A DNA stretch of 45,513 nucleotides. Origin: Anaerolineales bacterium (GTDB lineage: Bacteria; Chloroflexota; Anaerolineae; Anaerolineales; UBA6663). Under the pieces are notes generated by a model, which was given only the letters and a program-made list of their open reading frames with translations, did not search any database and was not told the origin of the DNA. This document shows, piece by piece, positions 33,535-41,180 of the stretch (positions are counted from its first letter, which is position 1; each line of letters opens with the position of its first letter). The translations under genes were made by a program, and so were the position numbers. The stretch covers positions 1 through 45,513 of the forward strand of contig JADLEU010000233.1 of the NCBI GenBank assembly GCA_020845955.1, written 5' to 3'.

Positions 33535-35867
33535 GTGTTGGGCCGCGCGAAGCGGCTTCAGGCGCCAGGCGTTCGTTTCCAGCGACGCGCTGGCTGGGCG
33601 TGGTGATCGGCGCGCACCTGGTCCTTGGCCTGCTGTACGATTGGGCCACGCCTAGTTACGAGGCATCGGATGAGGGCGCGCATTATGCGGTCGTCAATTG
33701 GCTGGCAGACGGCCGGCCGCTGCCGGTGCAGCAGCCCGGCGGCCCTGAGCGCGACTGGGCGCAGGAGGGGAGCCAGCCGCCATTGTATTACTGGCTGGCA
33801 GCGCAGCTCATTCGCGGGCTCGATCGCACGGATTACGCGGCGCAGCGCGTTGAGTTTCCACTGTCGGCCATCGGCACCCCCGGCACAGACCACAACGCCA
33901 ATCTCTACCGCCACCCGATGGAACCTGGTCCACTGGCCGGCACGCTCCTGGCCATCAAGGTCGTGCGCCTTTTCTCGCTCACACTCAGCGCCGCAACGGT
34001 CGGGCTGACCTTTGTTCTCGCCCAGCAAGCCCTGCGGGCCGAGCACTCCGTCAGCCTCCTGGCTGCCGCGCTGGTGGCTTTCAACCCGATGGCGCTCTTC
34101 ATTAATGCCTCGGTCAACAACGACAATTTGCTCATGCTGTTGAGCACTGCTGGCTTAGTCGCTACGCTGGCGCTTATGCGGGGAGTGGGCCGCACGCGGG
34201 CCGGCTGGCAGCTGAGAGCGACACTCGGCGTTATTCTGGGACTGGCAGCGCTGACAAAGATCAGCGGGCTACTGCTCTGGCCGCTGGCTGGCGCTGCGCT
34301 GGTGTGGGCTGAATTGGCAGGCGACGGCCGGAGCGGCATTCAGCGCGCTCCCAAGACGCCTGCGGCGCTGGTCCGATCAGCCTGGCCGGTGGTTTTTCAG
34401 TTGATGGCGGTCTATGCTCTGGCCCTGCTCGTGTGCGGCTGGTGGTATTGGCGCAACCTTCAGCTATATGGCGAGTGGCTGGGGCTGGAAACCATGGTCG
34501 CCGTCGCCGGGCCGCGCCCGGCCACCACGCTGGCAGCTTTGCTATGGAACGAATGGTATGGGTTCTATCTGTCGTTTTGGGGGGTGTTCGGGGTATTCAC
34601 GGTGTTGCCGGCCGCGTGGGTGCATGGGCTATACGCGGCGCTGACTGGGGCGGCTATGTTTGGTGGGCTGCTGGCCTGCCTACGCCGGCCAGTGCGCGTC
34701 AGCGCCGACCTGGCGCTGCTGGGCGCGTTCTGCCTGCTGACCCTGGCTGGCGTCATCCGCTGGACGCTGCAAACGTATGCGTCGCAGGGCCGGCTCCTGT
34801 TTGGGGCGATAGCCCCGCTCTCGATCTTGCTGGCCGCTGGGCTGTTCTCGCTGGCGCGGCCGGTGCTGCGGCCGCGCGCCGGGCGCGGGTGGGCCAGCGG
34901 CTTTGTGCTCACGCTAGCCGCCGCGCTGGCCTTGGTCGCCGCCGTCATCCCCGCGGCGTATATTGCGCCGCATTATGCGCCGCCGCCGATAGTATCGGAG
35001 GCCGGCCTGCCGGCCGACCTGCGCCCGGTGCAGGCTACCTTTGGCGGGCAGATCGAGCTGCTGGGCTACACGGCCCAGTCCGAACCGATCGCCCCGGGTG
35101 ATACGCTCAGCGTGACGCTGTATTGGCGCGGAAGTCAGCCGATCGCGGCCGACTATAGCCTGGCCCTGCACGTATTAGGACGGGGACAGACCGAAGAAGT
35201 CGGCAAGCTCGATACCTGGCCTGGTGGAGGCAACGCTGCCACCAGCCAATGGACGCCCGGCACGATCTACGCCGACACCTACGCGCTGCCGATCGCGGTC
35301 AACGCCCAGGTGCCCACGCAATTGTGGCTGGACGTGTATTTTCGGCAGGGCGAGACCGGCCGTCTGCCGATCGTCACGCCCCAGGGCGCTTCGGCCCAGG
35401 CCGTCAGGCTGTGGGCCGGCCGCGCCGCGCCGCGGGCGGCCCACACCGACGAACCCGAGCAGCCGAGCCTGGCGCAGTTTGAGAACGGCCTCCGGCTACT
35501 CGGGTATGACGCCAGTGCCAACGGCGCGCTTTACCTGACCCTCTATTGGGAACTGGCGGCCAACGAACCGCTCGGGCAGGATTACACGGTCTTCTTGCAT
35601 CTGACTGACGCCCAGGGCGTGTTGGTGCTGGAGCCGGCTGACGCGCCGCCGCTGGACGGTGATTGGCCCACTTCGGCCTGGCTGCCGGGGCGCCAGGTGG
35701 CCGACACGCATGTCATCGGGCTGTCTCCAACTCTGCGCGCGGGCCGGTATAATCTGCGCATGGGCCTCTACGATCCGAGCACCGGCGCCCGGCTGGCCGC
35801 CTTCAGGCCCGATGGCACGCGCTGGCCCGACGACGCGATTGTGCTCGAGGGCATCGTCGTCCGATGA
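33531..35867 (+). CDS. GT-C-type membrane protein with two C-terminal beta-sandwich modules (tandem copy 2)
   Basis: A 778-residue paralogue of the preceding protein, coupled to it by an ATGA overlap. The same landmarks occur in the same order: E-A-S-D-E-G-A-H-Y, E-G-S-Q-P-P-L-Y-Y, F-I-N-A-S-V-N-N-D-N (copy 1 has F-I-S-A-S-V-N-N-D-N), G-W-W-Y-W-R-N, A-S-Q-G-R-L-L-F, then A-P-H-Y-A-P-P-P. Two C-terminal modules follow (I-E-L-L-G-Y-T ... L-Y-W-R-G; L-R-L-L-G-Y-D ... L-Y-W-E-L ... G-L-Y-D). Divergence outside the motifs is large, so the duplication is old. The pair could act on different sugars or as a heteromer. Confidence 0.82.
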   Translation: MSVGPREAASGARRSFPATRWLGVVIGAHLVLGLLYDWATPSYEASDEGAHYAVVNWLADGRPLPVQQPGGPERDWAQEGSQPPLYYWLAAQLIRGLDRTDYAAQRVEFPLSAIGTPGTDHNANLYRHPMEPGPLAGTLLAIKVVRLFSLTLSAATVGLTFVLAQQALRAEHSVSLLAAALVAFNPMALFINASVNNDNLLMLLSTAGLVATLALMRGVGRTRAGWQLRATLGVILGLAALTKISGLLLWPLAGAALVWAELAGDGRSGIQRAPKTPAALVRSAWPVVFQLMAVYALALLVCGWWYWRNLQLYGEWLGLETMVAVAGPRPATTLAALLWNEWYGFYLSFWGVFGVFTVLPAAWVHGLYAALTGAAMFGGLLACLRRPVRVSADLALLGAFCLLTLAGVIRWTLQTYASQGRLLFGAIAPLSILLAAGLFSLARPVLRPRAGRGWASGFVLTLAAALALVAAVIPAAYIAPHYAPPPIVSEAGLPADLRPVQATFGGQIELLGYTAQSEPIAPGDTLSVTLYWRGSQPIAADYSLALHVLGRGQTEEVGKLDTWPGGGNAATSQWTPGTIYADTYALPIAVNAQVPTQLWLDVYFRQGETGRLPIVTPQGASAQAVRLWAGRAAPRAAHTDEPEQPSLAQFENGLRLLGYDASANGALYLTLYWELAANEPLGQDYTVFLHLTDAQGVLVLEPADAPPLDGDWPTSAWLPGRQVADTHVIGLSPTLRAGRYNLRMGLYDPSTGARLAAFRPDGTRWPDDAIVLEGIVVR

Positions 35868-37321
35868 GAGTGGCCAAGCGGCGCCGGCCGGCGGATGTTT
35901 CAACCCACGCCCCCGCGATCGCGCTCGGGGCAGCGCTGGCGGTCGTGGCAGTTGCGTTGGGAGCGCTGCTGGGCTTTGCCGGGCCGCTGATCGCGGTGGC
36001 CGCGCTGCTGGCCCTGGCCGCCGCGCTTTGGGCGCTCACCAGCCTCGAGGTCGGCCTGTGGGGGACGATTGCCATCATTACCCTGCTGCCGTTCGCAGCC
36101 CTGCCGGTCAAGATCGTCTTTACGCCCACCTTCCTGGACCTGGCGCTGGGCGCTGTGTTCTTCGTCTACGCGATGCAGTGGATGATTGGTCGCCGGCGGC
36201 GCCTGGTGCTGACGCTCGCGCACGGTCCCCTGACCGTGTTTATAGCGCTGGCGGTGTTCAGCTTCGTGGCCGGGAAGCCAAACGGCCCACTCACCAGCAA
36301 CCTGCTGCGGCAATTCGCGGAACTGCTGCTGAATATGGCCCTGACGTTTGTCGTGGTCGATTGGGTGGATAGCTGGGACAAGCTGGCGCGCGTCGCGCGC
36401 GTGATCTTGTTGGGCGGCACCGGAGCGGCCGCGTTGGGTATTGGGTTGTACTTCCTGCCTGAATCAGGCGCGGAACGGGCGTTGTCGGCGCTGCGCGTGA
36501 TTGGCTATCCGTCGGGCGGCGTCCTGCGCTACCTCGAGGACAACCCGGCCCTGGCGCAGCGCGCGATCTCAACCTCCGTCGACCCCAATTTCCTGGGCGG
36601 CCTGCTGGCCATGGTAGGCGGCTTGCTGGCCCCGCAACTGCTCTCGCGCCGCCCGCTGCTGGGTGCCCGTTGGCTGACCTACCTGGCATTCACCAGCGTG
36701 CTGGCATGCGTGGTGCTGACCTTCTCGCGCGGCGCCATGGCGGCGCTGGCGCTGGCGGCGCTGGGCGTCGCGCTCCTGCGCTACCGGACAATGATCTGGG
36801 TGATTGTACTGGCCGCGGTCGTCATCCTGGTCTTGCCGGCTACAAGCGGCTATGTGGTGCGGTTCATCGAGGGCTTCCGCGGCCAGGACCTGGCCACACA
36901 GATGCGCCTGGGCGAGTACAAAGACGCCCTGATCCTGATTCAACGCTATCCGTTCTTGGGCGTTGGTTTTGCGGGCACACCCGAGATTGATATTTACCTG
37001 GGGGTGTCCAACGCGTATTTCTTGATCGCTGAACAGATGGGGCTGGTAGGGCTGGCGGCCTTCTTGCTAGTGATGTTGGTGGTTCTTGGATGGGGGTTTC
37101 AAAGCCGGCGTGCTGTGTATGCCGCTTCGACGGCAGATGCGGGTGTGGATGCCACCGCCTTGTGGCTCGGAGCTCATGCCGGCCTGAGCGCTGCTCTGGC
37201 TGTTGGGGTCGTCGACCACTACTTCTTTACGCTGAGTTTCCAGCCGGCGGGCACGTTGTTTTGGATGTTCGCCGGCATGGCGCTGGCCGCGACGCGGCTG
37301 GCTCGCGCGCAACAGCGCTGA
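35864..37321 (+). CDS. O-antigen ligase-like (Wzy/WaaL family) membrane protein
   Basis: A 485-residue protein with about 11-12 hydrophobic segments and a large extracytoplasmic loop, the layout of O-antigen ligases and polymerases. The loop holds S-T-S-V-D-P-N-F-L-G-G-L-L and later L-T-F-S-R-G-A, and E-Y-K-D-A-L-I-L-I-Q-R-Y-P-F-L-G-V-G-F is the family region preceding the conserved N-A-Y-F. It would join or polymerise lipid-linked glycans outside the membrane. Its ATG overlaps the preceding gene (ATGA), which makes it the last member of the glycan run. No LPS core genes are present, so the acceptor is more likely a protein or cell-wall polymer. Confidence 0.82.
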   Translation: MRVAKRRRPADVSTHAPAIALGAALAVVAVALGALLGFAGPLIAVAALLALAAALWALTSLEVGLWGTIAIITLLPFAALPVKIVFTPTFLDLALGAVFFVYAMQWMIGRRRRLVLTLAHGPLTVFIALAVFSFVAGKPNGPLTSNLLRQFAELLLNMALTFVVVDWVDSWDKLARVARVILLGGTGAAALGIGLYFLPESGAERALSALRVIGYPSGGVLRYLEDNPALAQRAISTSVDPNFLGGLLAMVGGLLAPQLLSRRPLLGARWLTYLAFTSVLACVVLTFSRGAMAALALAALGVALLRYRTMIWVIVLAAVVILVLPATSGYVVRFIEGFRGQDLATQMRLGEYKDALILIQRYPFLGVGFAGTPEIDIYLGVSNAYFLIAEQMGLVGLAAFLLVMLVVLGWGFQSRRAVYAASTADAGVDATALWLGAHAGLSAALAVGVVDHYFFTLSFQPAGTLFWMFAGMALAATRLARAQQR

Positions 37322-37326
37322 TTGTT

Positions 37327-37354
37327 ATGACATTGACTTTATCTGCGGTATAAT
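37327..37354 (+). promoter_or_regulatory. Promoter of the STAS / kinase pair
   Basis: ATGACA (37327-37332), a 16-bp spacer and TATAAT (37349-37354). A leader of about 27 nt includes GGAGG (37376-37380) before ATG 37388. It begins six bases after the ligase-like gene ends, so the pair is transcribed separately. Confidence 0.65.
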
Positions 37355-37387
37355 GCCGCGCATTCACGCGATCAGGAGGCAGGGTGC

Positions 37388-37720
37388 ATGGAAATCGCAA
37401 CGCAGGATTTCAAGCGCGTGGCCGTCATGGCCGTATCCGGGCGGGTCGACAGCGCTACCGCGCCCGAGTTGGAAAGCAAGCTGCGCGAGCTGGTAGATGC
37501 GGGCAAGACACAGATTGTCCTGGACTTGAGGAACGTGGAATACATGTCGTCCGCCGGTTTGCGCGCGATGGTGTCAACCCTGAAGGCTGTCAAGCGCGTG
37601 AACGGCGACTTGCGGCTGGCCAACCCCTCGCCGCGGGTCGAGGAAGTACTTCGCCTTGCCGGGTTGACCTCGATCTTTTCAATCCATCCATCGCAAGAAG
37701 AGGCAGTTGCCAGCTTCTAG
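37388..37720 (+). CDS. STAS-domain anti-anti-sigma factor (RsbV/SpoIIAA-like)
   Basis: A 110-residue single STAS domain. The core strand and phosphorylation loop read V-E-Y-M-S-S-A-G-L-R-A, with S55 aligned to the serine phosphorylated in RsbV. The N-terminal V-S-G-R-V-D-S-A-T-A-P-E-L is also typical. In partner switching, the unphosphorylated form binds the anti-sigma kinase and frees the sigma factor. The cognate kinase is encoded 43 bp downstream. ATG 37388 has GGAGG seven bases upstream and a good promoter. Confidence 0.92.
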   Translation: MEIATQDFKRVAVMAVSGRVDSATAPELESKLRELVDAGKTQIVLDLRNVEYMSSAGLRAMVSTLKAVKRVNGDLRLANPSPRVEEVLRLAGLTSIFSIHPSQEEAVASF

Positions 37721-37763
37721 CACCTGGGCCGGCCGCCTGGCCGCGGCCCCTGCTTGGCTTCGG

Positions 37764-38180
37764 ATGGACCTTCGCCTGAGTATACCCGGCCGCTTTGACC
37801 GCCTCGAGCAAATCGCGAAATTCATTGAGCACGCCGGGCAACAAGCCGACCTGGACGAAGTGGCTATCTGCCGCTGCCAGTTGGCCGTCGACGAGGCCTG
37901 CACCAACATTATCGAGCATGCTTACGGGGGCGAGGGCCGTGGCAACATCGATTTGCTGTGCCAGCCCGGGGCGGGAGAACTGGTCATAACGATTGTGGAT
38001 TACGCCAAGCCGTTTGACCCGGACGCGATCCCACAACCGACGCTGAATGCCAGCCTGGAGGAGATGCAGGTTGGGGGTCTCGGCATGTATTTTATGCGCC
38101 AGGTGATGGATGCCGTCGAGTTTTCGTATGTGGACGGGCGCAACCAGCTGGTGTTGGTGAAGCGCCGCGAAGACCGCTGA
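37764..38180 (+). CDS. RsbW/SpoIIAB-like anti-sigma serine kinase
   Basis: A 138-residue GHKL ATPase of the HATPase_c_2 type. It has an N-box D-E-A-C-T-N-I-I-E-H-A-Y (E44, N48), a G1-like V-D-Y-A-K-P-F-D-P where the usual D-x-G is altered to D-Y-A, and G2 G-G-L-G-M-Y-F-M-R-Q-V-M-D. It would bind a sigma factor or other target and phosphorylate the STAS protein encoded just upstream. The frame is open from 37707, but ATG 37764 gives the family N-terminus. No matching sigma factor or PP2C phosphatase is nearby, so the target is unknown. Confidence 0.9.
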   Translation: MDLRLSIPGRFDRLEQIAKFIEHAGQQADLDEVAICRCQLAVDEACTNIIEHAYGGEGRGNIDLLCQPGAGELVITIVDYAKPFDPDAIPQPTLNASLEEMQVGGLGMYFMRQVMDAVEFSYVDGRNQLVLVKRREDR

Positions 38181-38225
38181 GCGCTCCGGCTGTCCGCTTG
38201 ACTAGCGCCGAGCCTCAGGCGGTGG

Positions 38226-39701
38226 TCAGCCAGACCAACTGAAGTAGTTGTAGACGGCGCGCGAGACGGAGATGATGAACCGGTTGGCCTCTTCAAACGT
38301 CATGGTGTCACGGCGATGGACAAAGATGGTCAGCGCATAGGTGCCGGAGGGTGTGAAGACCAGCGCGACATCGGCCACGTTGGTGAGGGGCAGGGCATCC
38401 CAGCCGTGCTTGTGGGCAACCACGCCGTCAGGCTCTGACCCGCCGCTGATAAAGATCGGTCCGACCTGGTTGGCGGTGAGATAGTCGATCATGCTGCGGC
38501 ATTCCTGCGGCGTGAACTGGCCAGGGAAAGCCGCCATCAGCGCGCCGCCCCCGTTGGAACACTGATAGATCATCACCATCAGCGTGCCCATATCCTCGAC
38601 CGTGGTCTGGTTGTAGGGGTCGGGCCTGGTATCGAGGTCGCTGCGGCTATTCGCCGGCGTAGGGACAGGCAGCAACACTGCTCCAAGAGTGTCGAGCAGA
38701 CCTGAGATGTAGGTGTTGGCTAGGCCGAGGCGCTGCATATCGGCCGTCACCTGGCGCGTGCCCTCAAACCCGTCGCCGTCTCCCAACACGCTCAGAAGCT
38801 GGTCGGTGGCGGCATTCTGCGAGGCATCGATGCTGCGCTCCAGCAGCAGCTCCAGCTCGGCCGTCAGCGGGCCCGAGTGCCGGGCAAAGAAAGAGACCAT
38901 AATCGGGATCTTGATAGTGCTCATGCCCGAATAGGCAATCGGGCCTTGCACTGGCACCTGGTTGTCTAGTTGCAAGGTCAGTTCGCGCCCGCTGTCCAGA
39001 TCGCTCAGAAACAGGCTGACGATGCCGTCAAACTGGAACAGGCTGACGTCAGCCACGATGAGGTCGGCCAGCGTGTCAAACGAGGGGCGGACAATCGTCT
39101 GCTCGCTGATGGGCAGTGCCACGGCGCGCTCGGTGGGCGAGCGCAGGCTGGCGTCGATGAGGCTGACCGCCTCGTCCACGTCCAGCGCGTGCCCCGGCTC
39201 TCCGGGCACGAACCCCAGAGTATCGGGGTCGGCCGATGGCGCGCTGCCGGGCCGGTCGTAGCGGGCGGCCACGTCGTTCAGGAAGGTCCGCAGCCGCTCT
39301 TGTGAGTACTCGGCTCGGAGCGGAATGTCATTCGCCTGGCCGGGCTTGAGCCAGAGGTGATCCCAAAAGCCCGCCCAGAAGCTGGCATTGGACCGGAACT
39401 GGTTAACCTGAGGCAGCATGAGGCCGCTGTCGATCTGGAAGTTGACCAGCGATGGGTCCAGCTTGATCACCTGGTCGCGATAGCGAAGCTCAATCGGGGA
39501 GCGGTAGACGAGGAGCAGCTGCTCGAGCGCCTGTTGCTCGGTCAGGCCGCCAACTGGCACCTCGGCCAGCGAAAGACCGGCGGGCAAGGTCGAAAAGCTG
39601 CGGCTATACAGCACCAGCTCGATGACCAGCAGCAGGATCGCAGCTAAAACGCTGAGACTGGAGAAGACCCCCATCCAATTCAGGCGACTACCGCGTGTCA
39701 C
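38226..39701 (-). CDS. Class A beta-lactamase-fold serine hydrolase with N-terminal membrane helix
   Basis: A 491-residue envelope protein. A single helix at about 12-32 anchors it. Residues ~40-215 include a domain like the peptidoglycan-binding domain found in YkuD and VanW proteins. The C-terminal part (about 225-490) has the beta-lactamase2 motifs: S-T-I-K (S261, K264), S-Q-N in place of S-D-N (294-296) and K-H-G in place of K-T-G (431-433). The omega-loop glutamate of true class A lactamases is not seen; the loop runs into N-Q-T-T-V-E-D-M-G. It may therefore be a D,D-peptidase or wall-modifying enzyme. GTG 39701 has GGAGG six bases upstream and a good promoter at 39753-39781. Confidence 0.8.
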   Translation of the reverse strand: MTRGSRLNWMGVFSSLSVLAAILLLVIELVLYSRSFSTLPAGLSLAEVPVGGLTEQQALEQLLLVYRSPIELRYRDQVIKLDPSLVNFQIDSGLMLPQVNQFRSNASFWAGFWDHLWLKPGQANDIPLRAEYSQERLRTFLNDVAARYDRPGSAPSADPDTLGFVPGEPGHALDVDEAVSLIDASLRSPTERAVALPISEQTIVRPSFDTLADLIVADVSLFQFDGIVSLFLSDLDSGRELTLQLDNQVPVQGPIAYSGMSTIKIPIMVSFFARHSGPLTAELELLLERSIDASQNAATDQLLSVLGDGDGFEGTRQVTADMQRLGLANTYISGLLDTLGAVLLPVPTPANSRSDLDTRPDPYNQTTVEDMGTLMVMIYQCSNGGGALMAAFPGQFTPQECRSMIDYLTANQVGPIFISGGSEPDGVVAHKHGWDALPLTNVADVALVFTPSGTYALTIFVHRRDTMTFEEANRFIISVSRAVYNYFSWSG

Positions 39702-39752
39702 GCATGCCTCCGGCCGGCTCCCGGTTTGCGCTGGGCATCCTCGGCCGCAGCG

Positions 39753-39781
39753 ATTGTAATATACCCCTGGAGCCTAAACAA
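39753..39781 (-). promoter_or_regulatory. Promoter of the beta-lactamase-fold gene
   Basis: On the minus strand TTGTTT (39781-39776), a 17-bp spacer and TACAAT (39758-39753). The leader to GTG 39701 would be about 45 nt with GGAGG. Confidence 0.68.
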
Positions 39782-39794
39782 TGGTGAAGCCGAC

Positions 39795-39823
39795 ATAACC
39801 AGGCCCCCGTTATTCGATATAAT
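39795..39823 (+). promoter_or_regulatory. Possible promoter of the ATP-grasp gene
   Basis: A perfect TATAAT at 39818-39823 stands 31 bases before ATG 39855. The hexamer at 17-bp spacing (ATAACC, 39795-39800) is a poor -35, so the call rests mostly on the -10. Confidence 0.45.
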
Positions 39824-39854
39824 GTATTGACGAGCAGCAGGGTGGGTCATAAGC

Positions 39855-41171
39855 ATGCCACGGATCCAAACTCAACAAAGTACCAAAGAACATGCGAAGC
39901 AGGGAGATCGTGGGGCGCGCCCGCCGCGCGTGCTGGTGCTGGCGACGGCCTATTCCTACCGCCTGCAGCCGTTCCTGGCAGCGGCAGCCAAACTAGGCGT
40001 GGAGGTGGTGCGCGGGCTAGATGTGCCGCCGGCCCACGTGGGTGGCGGCGAGGGGGTGCTGCGGCTGGACTTTCGCGATCCGGCCCGGGCCGCGCGGCAG
40101 GCCCGCCAGTTCACTCGCGAGCATCCGCTGGACGCGGTGCTGCCCACGGATGATGCCACGGTGATGCTGGCAGCCTACCTGGGGGCCACGTTGGGCTTGC
40201 GCCACAACGACCTGGCCGCGGCTGAGGCCGCGCGAGACAAGCACCGCATGCGCCAACTCCTGGCGCAGTCGGGTGTGCGGGTGCCGCCCTTCCGGCGCTT
40301 TGCGGCCGGACAGGCGGCCTCCGAAGTCGCGCGAGCGGTAGGCGCAGATATTGGCTATCCGTGCGTGGTCAAACCGACCTGTCTCTCGGGTAGTCGCGGC
40401 GTCATCCGTGCCGACGACGCGGCCGGGCTGGCAGCGGCCTTCGAGCGGGTGAGCGCGCTGTTGGCACGCTTGGGCGACGGCGTCGTGCTGGTGGAACGCT
40501 ACGTTCCAGGTGAAGAGTATGCCCTGGAGGGCTTGCTGAGCGACGGCCAACTCAAAGTGCTGGCGCTGTTCGACAAGCCGGACCCGCTGGAGGGGCCTTA
40601 CTTCGAGGAGACCATCTACGTCACCCCTTCGCGGGCCGCGCCAGACGTCCAGGCGGCGGTCGCGGCCTGTGTGGGGGAGGCCGCCCAGGCGCTGGGACTG
40701 CGCGAGGGCGCGGTGCACGGCGAGGTGCGCGTCAACTCCACGGGCGCGTGGCTGATCGAAGTGGCGGGCCGCTCAATCGGCGGGCTGTGCGCCCAGGCGC
40801 TGCGCTTTGCGCACGGGGCAGACGTGACGCTGGAGGCGTTGATCTTGCGCCAGGCGCTGGGCTGGCCGCTGGACGACGGGGAGCGTGAGCGGCAGGCCGG
40901 GGGGGTCATGATGATCCCTATACCGGCGGCGGGCGTGCTGAGGGTCGTGGACGGGATCGATGCGGCCCGGGCCGTGCCCGGGATCGACGCGGTCGAGATC
41001 ACGGCTAAGCTGAACTATCCGCTGGTGCCGCTGCCGGAGGGCGAGAGCTATTTGGGCTTTATCTTCGCTCGGGCCGAAACGCCGGCTGAAGTGGAGGCCG
41101 CACTGCGCCGCGCGCACGCGCGTCTGCGGTTCGAAGTAGAGCCGGAGTTGGCGCCCGTGGTCTCCAGGTAG
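39855..41171 (+). CDS. ATP-grasp carboxylate-amine ligase (L-amino-acid-ligase-like)
   Basis: A 438-residue ATP-grasp enzyme. After a poorly conserved basic leader (1-22) a Rossmann-like preATP domain begins at R-V-L-V-L-A-T-A. It continues with V-L-P-T-D-D-A-T and A-A-R-D-K-H-R-M-R-Q-L-L, as in BacD/YwfE-type L-amino-acid ligases and related carboxylases. The ATP-binding core has Y-P-C-V-V-K-P-T-C-L-S-G-S-R-G-V, V-E-R-Y-V-P-G-E-E-Y and G-E-V-R-V-N ... L-I-E-V-A-G-R-S-I-G-G. The C-terminal ~110 residues resemble the LAL_C2 domain. It would join a carboxylate to an amine through an acyl phosphate; substrates cannot be predicted. No natural-product genes are adjacent. Confidence 0.8.
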   Translation: MPRIQTQQSTKEHAKQGDRGARPPRVLVLATAYSYRLQPFLAAAAKLGVEVVRGLDVPPAHVGGGEGVLRLDFRDPARAARQARQFTREHPLDAVLPTDDATVMLAAYLGATLGLRHNDLAAAEAARDKHRMRQLLAQSGVRVPPFRRFAAGQAASEVARAVGADIGYPCVVKPTCLSGSRGVIRADDAAGLAAAFERVSALLARLGDGVVLVERYVPGEEYALEGLLSDGQLKVLALFDKPDPLEGPYFEETIYVTPSRAAPDVQAAVAACVGEAAQALGLREGAVHGEVRVNSTGAWLIEVAGRSIGGLCAQALRFAHGADVTLEALILRQALGWPLDDGERERQAGGVMMIPIPAAGVLRVVDGIDAARAVPGIDAVEITAKLNYPLVPLPEGESYLGFIFARAETPAEVEAALRRAHARLRFEVEPELAPVVSR

Positions 41172-41180
41172 GGAGCGACC

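Noticed and set aside
37333-37354. TTGACT upstream of the STAS-gene TATAAT as its -35 element
   Set aside because: The spacer would be only 10 bp. ATGACA at 16 bp is a better partner.
38226-39701. Annotation as an antibiotic-resistance beta-lactamase
   Set aside because: The deacylating glutamate and canonical S-D-N / K-T-G motifs are not intact, and the protein has a membrane anchor and a wall-binding-like domain.
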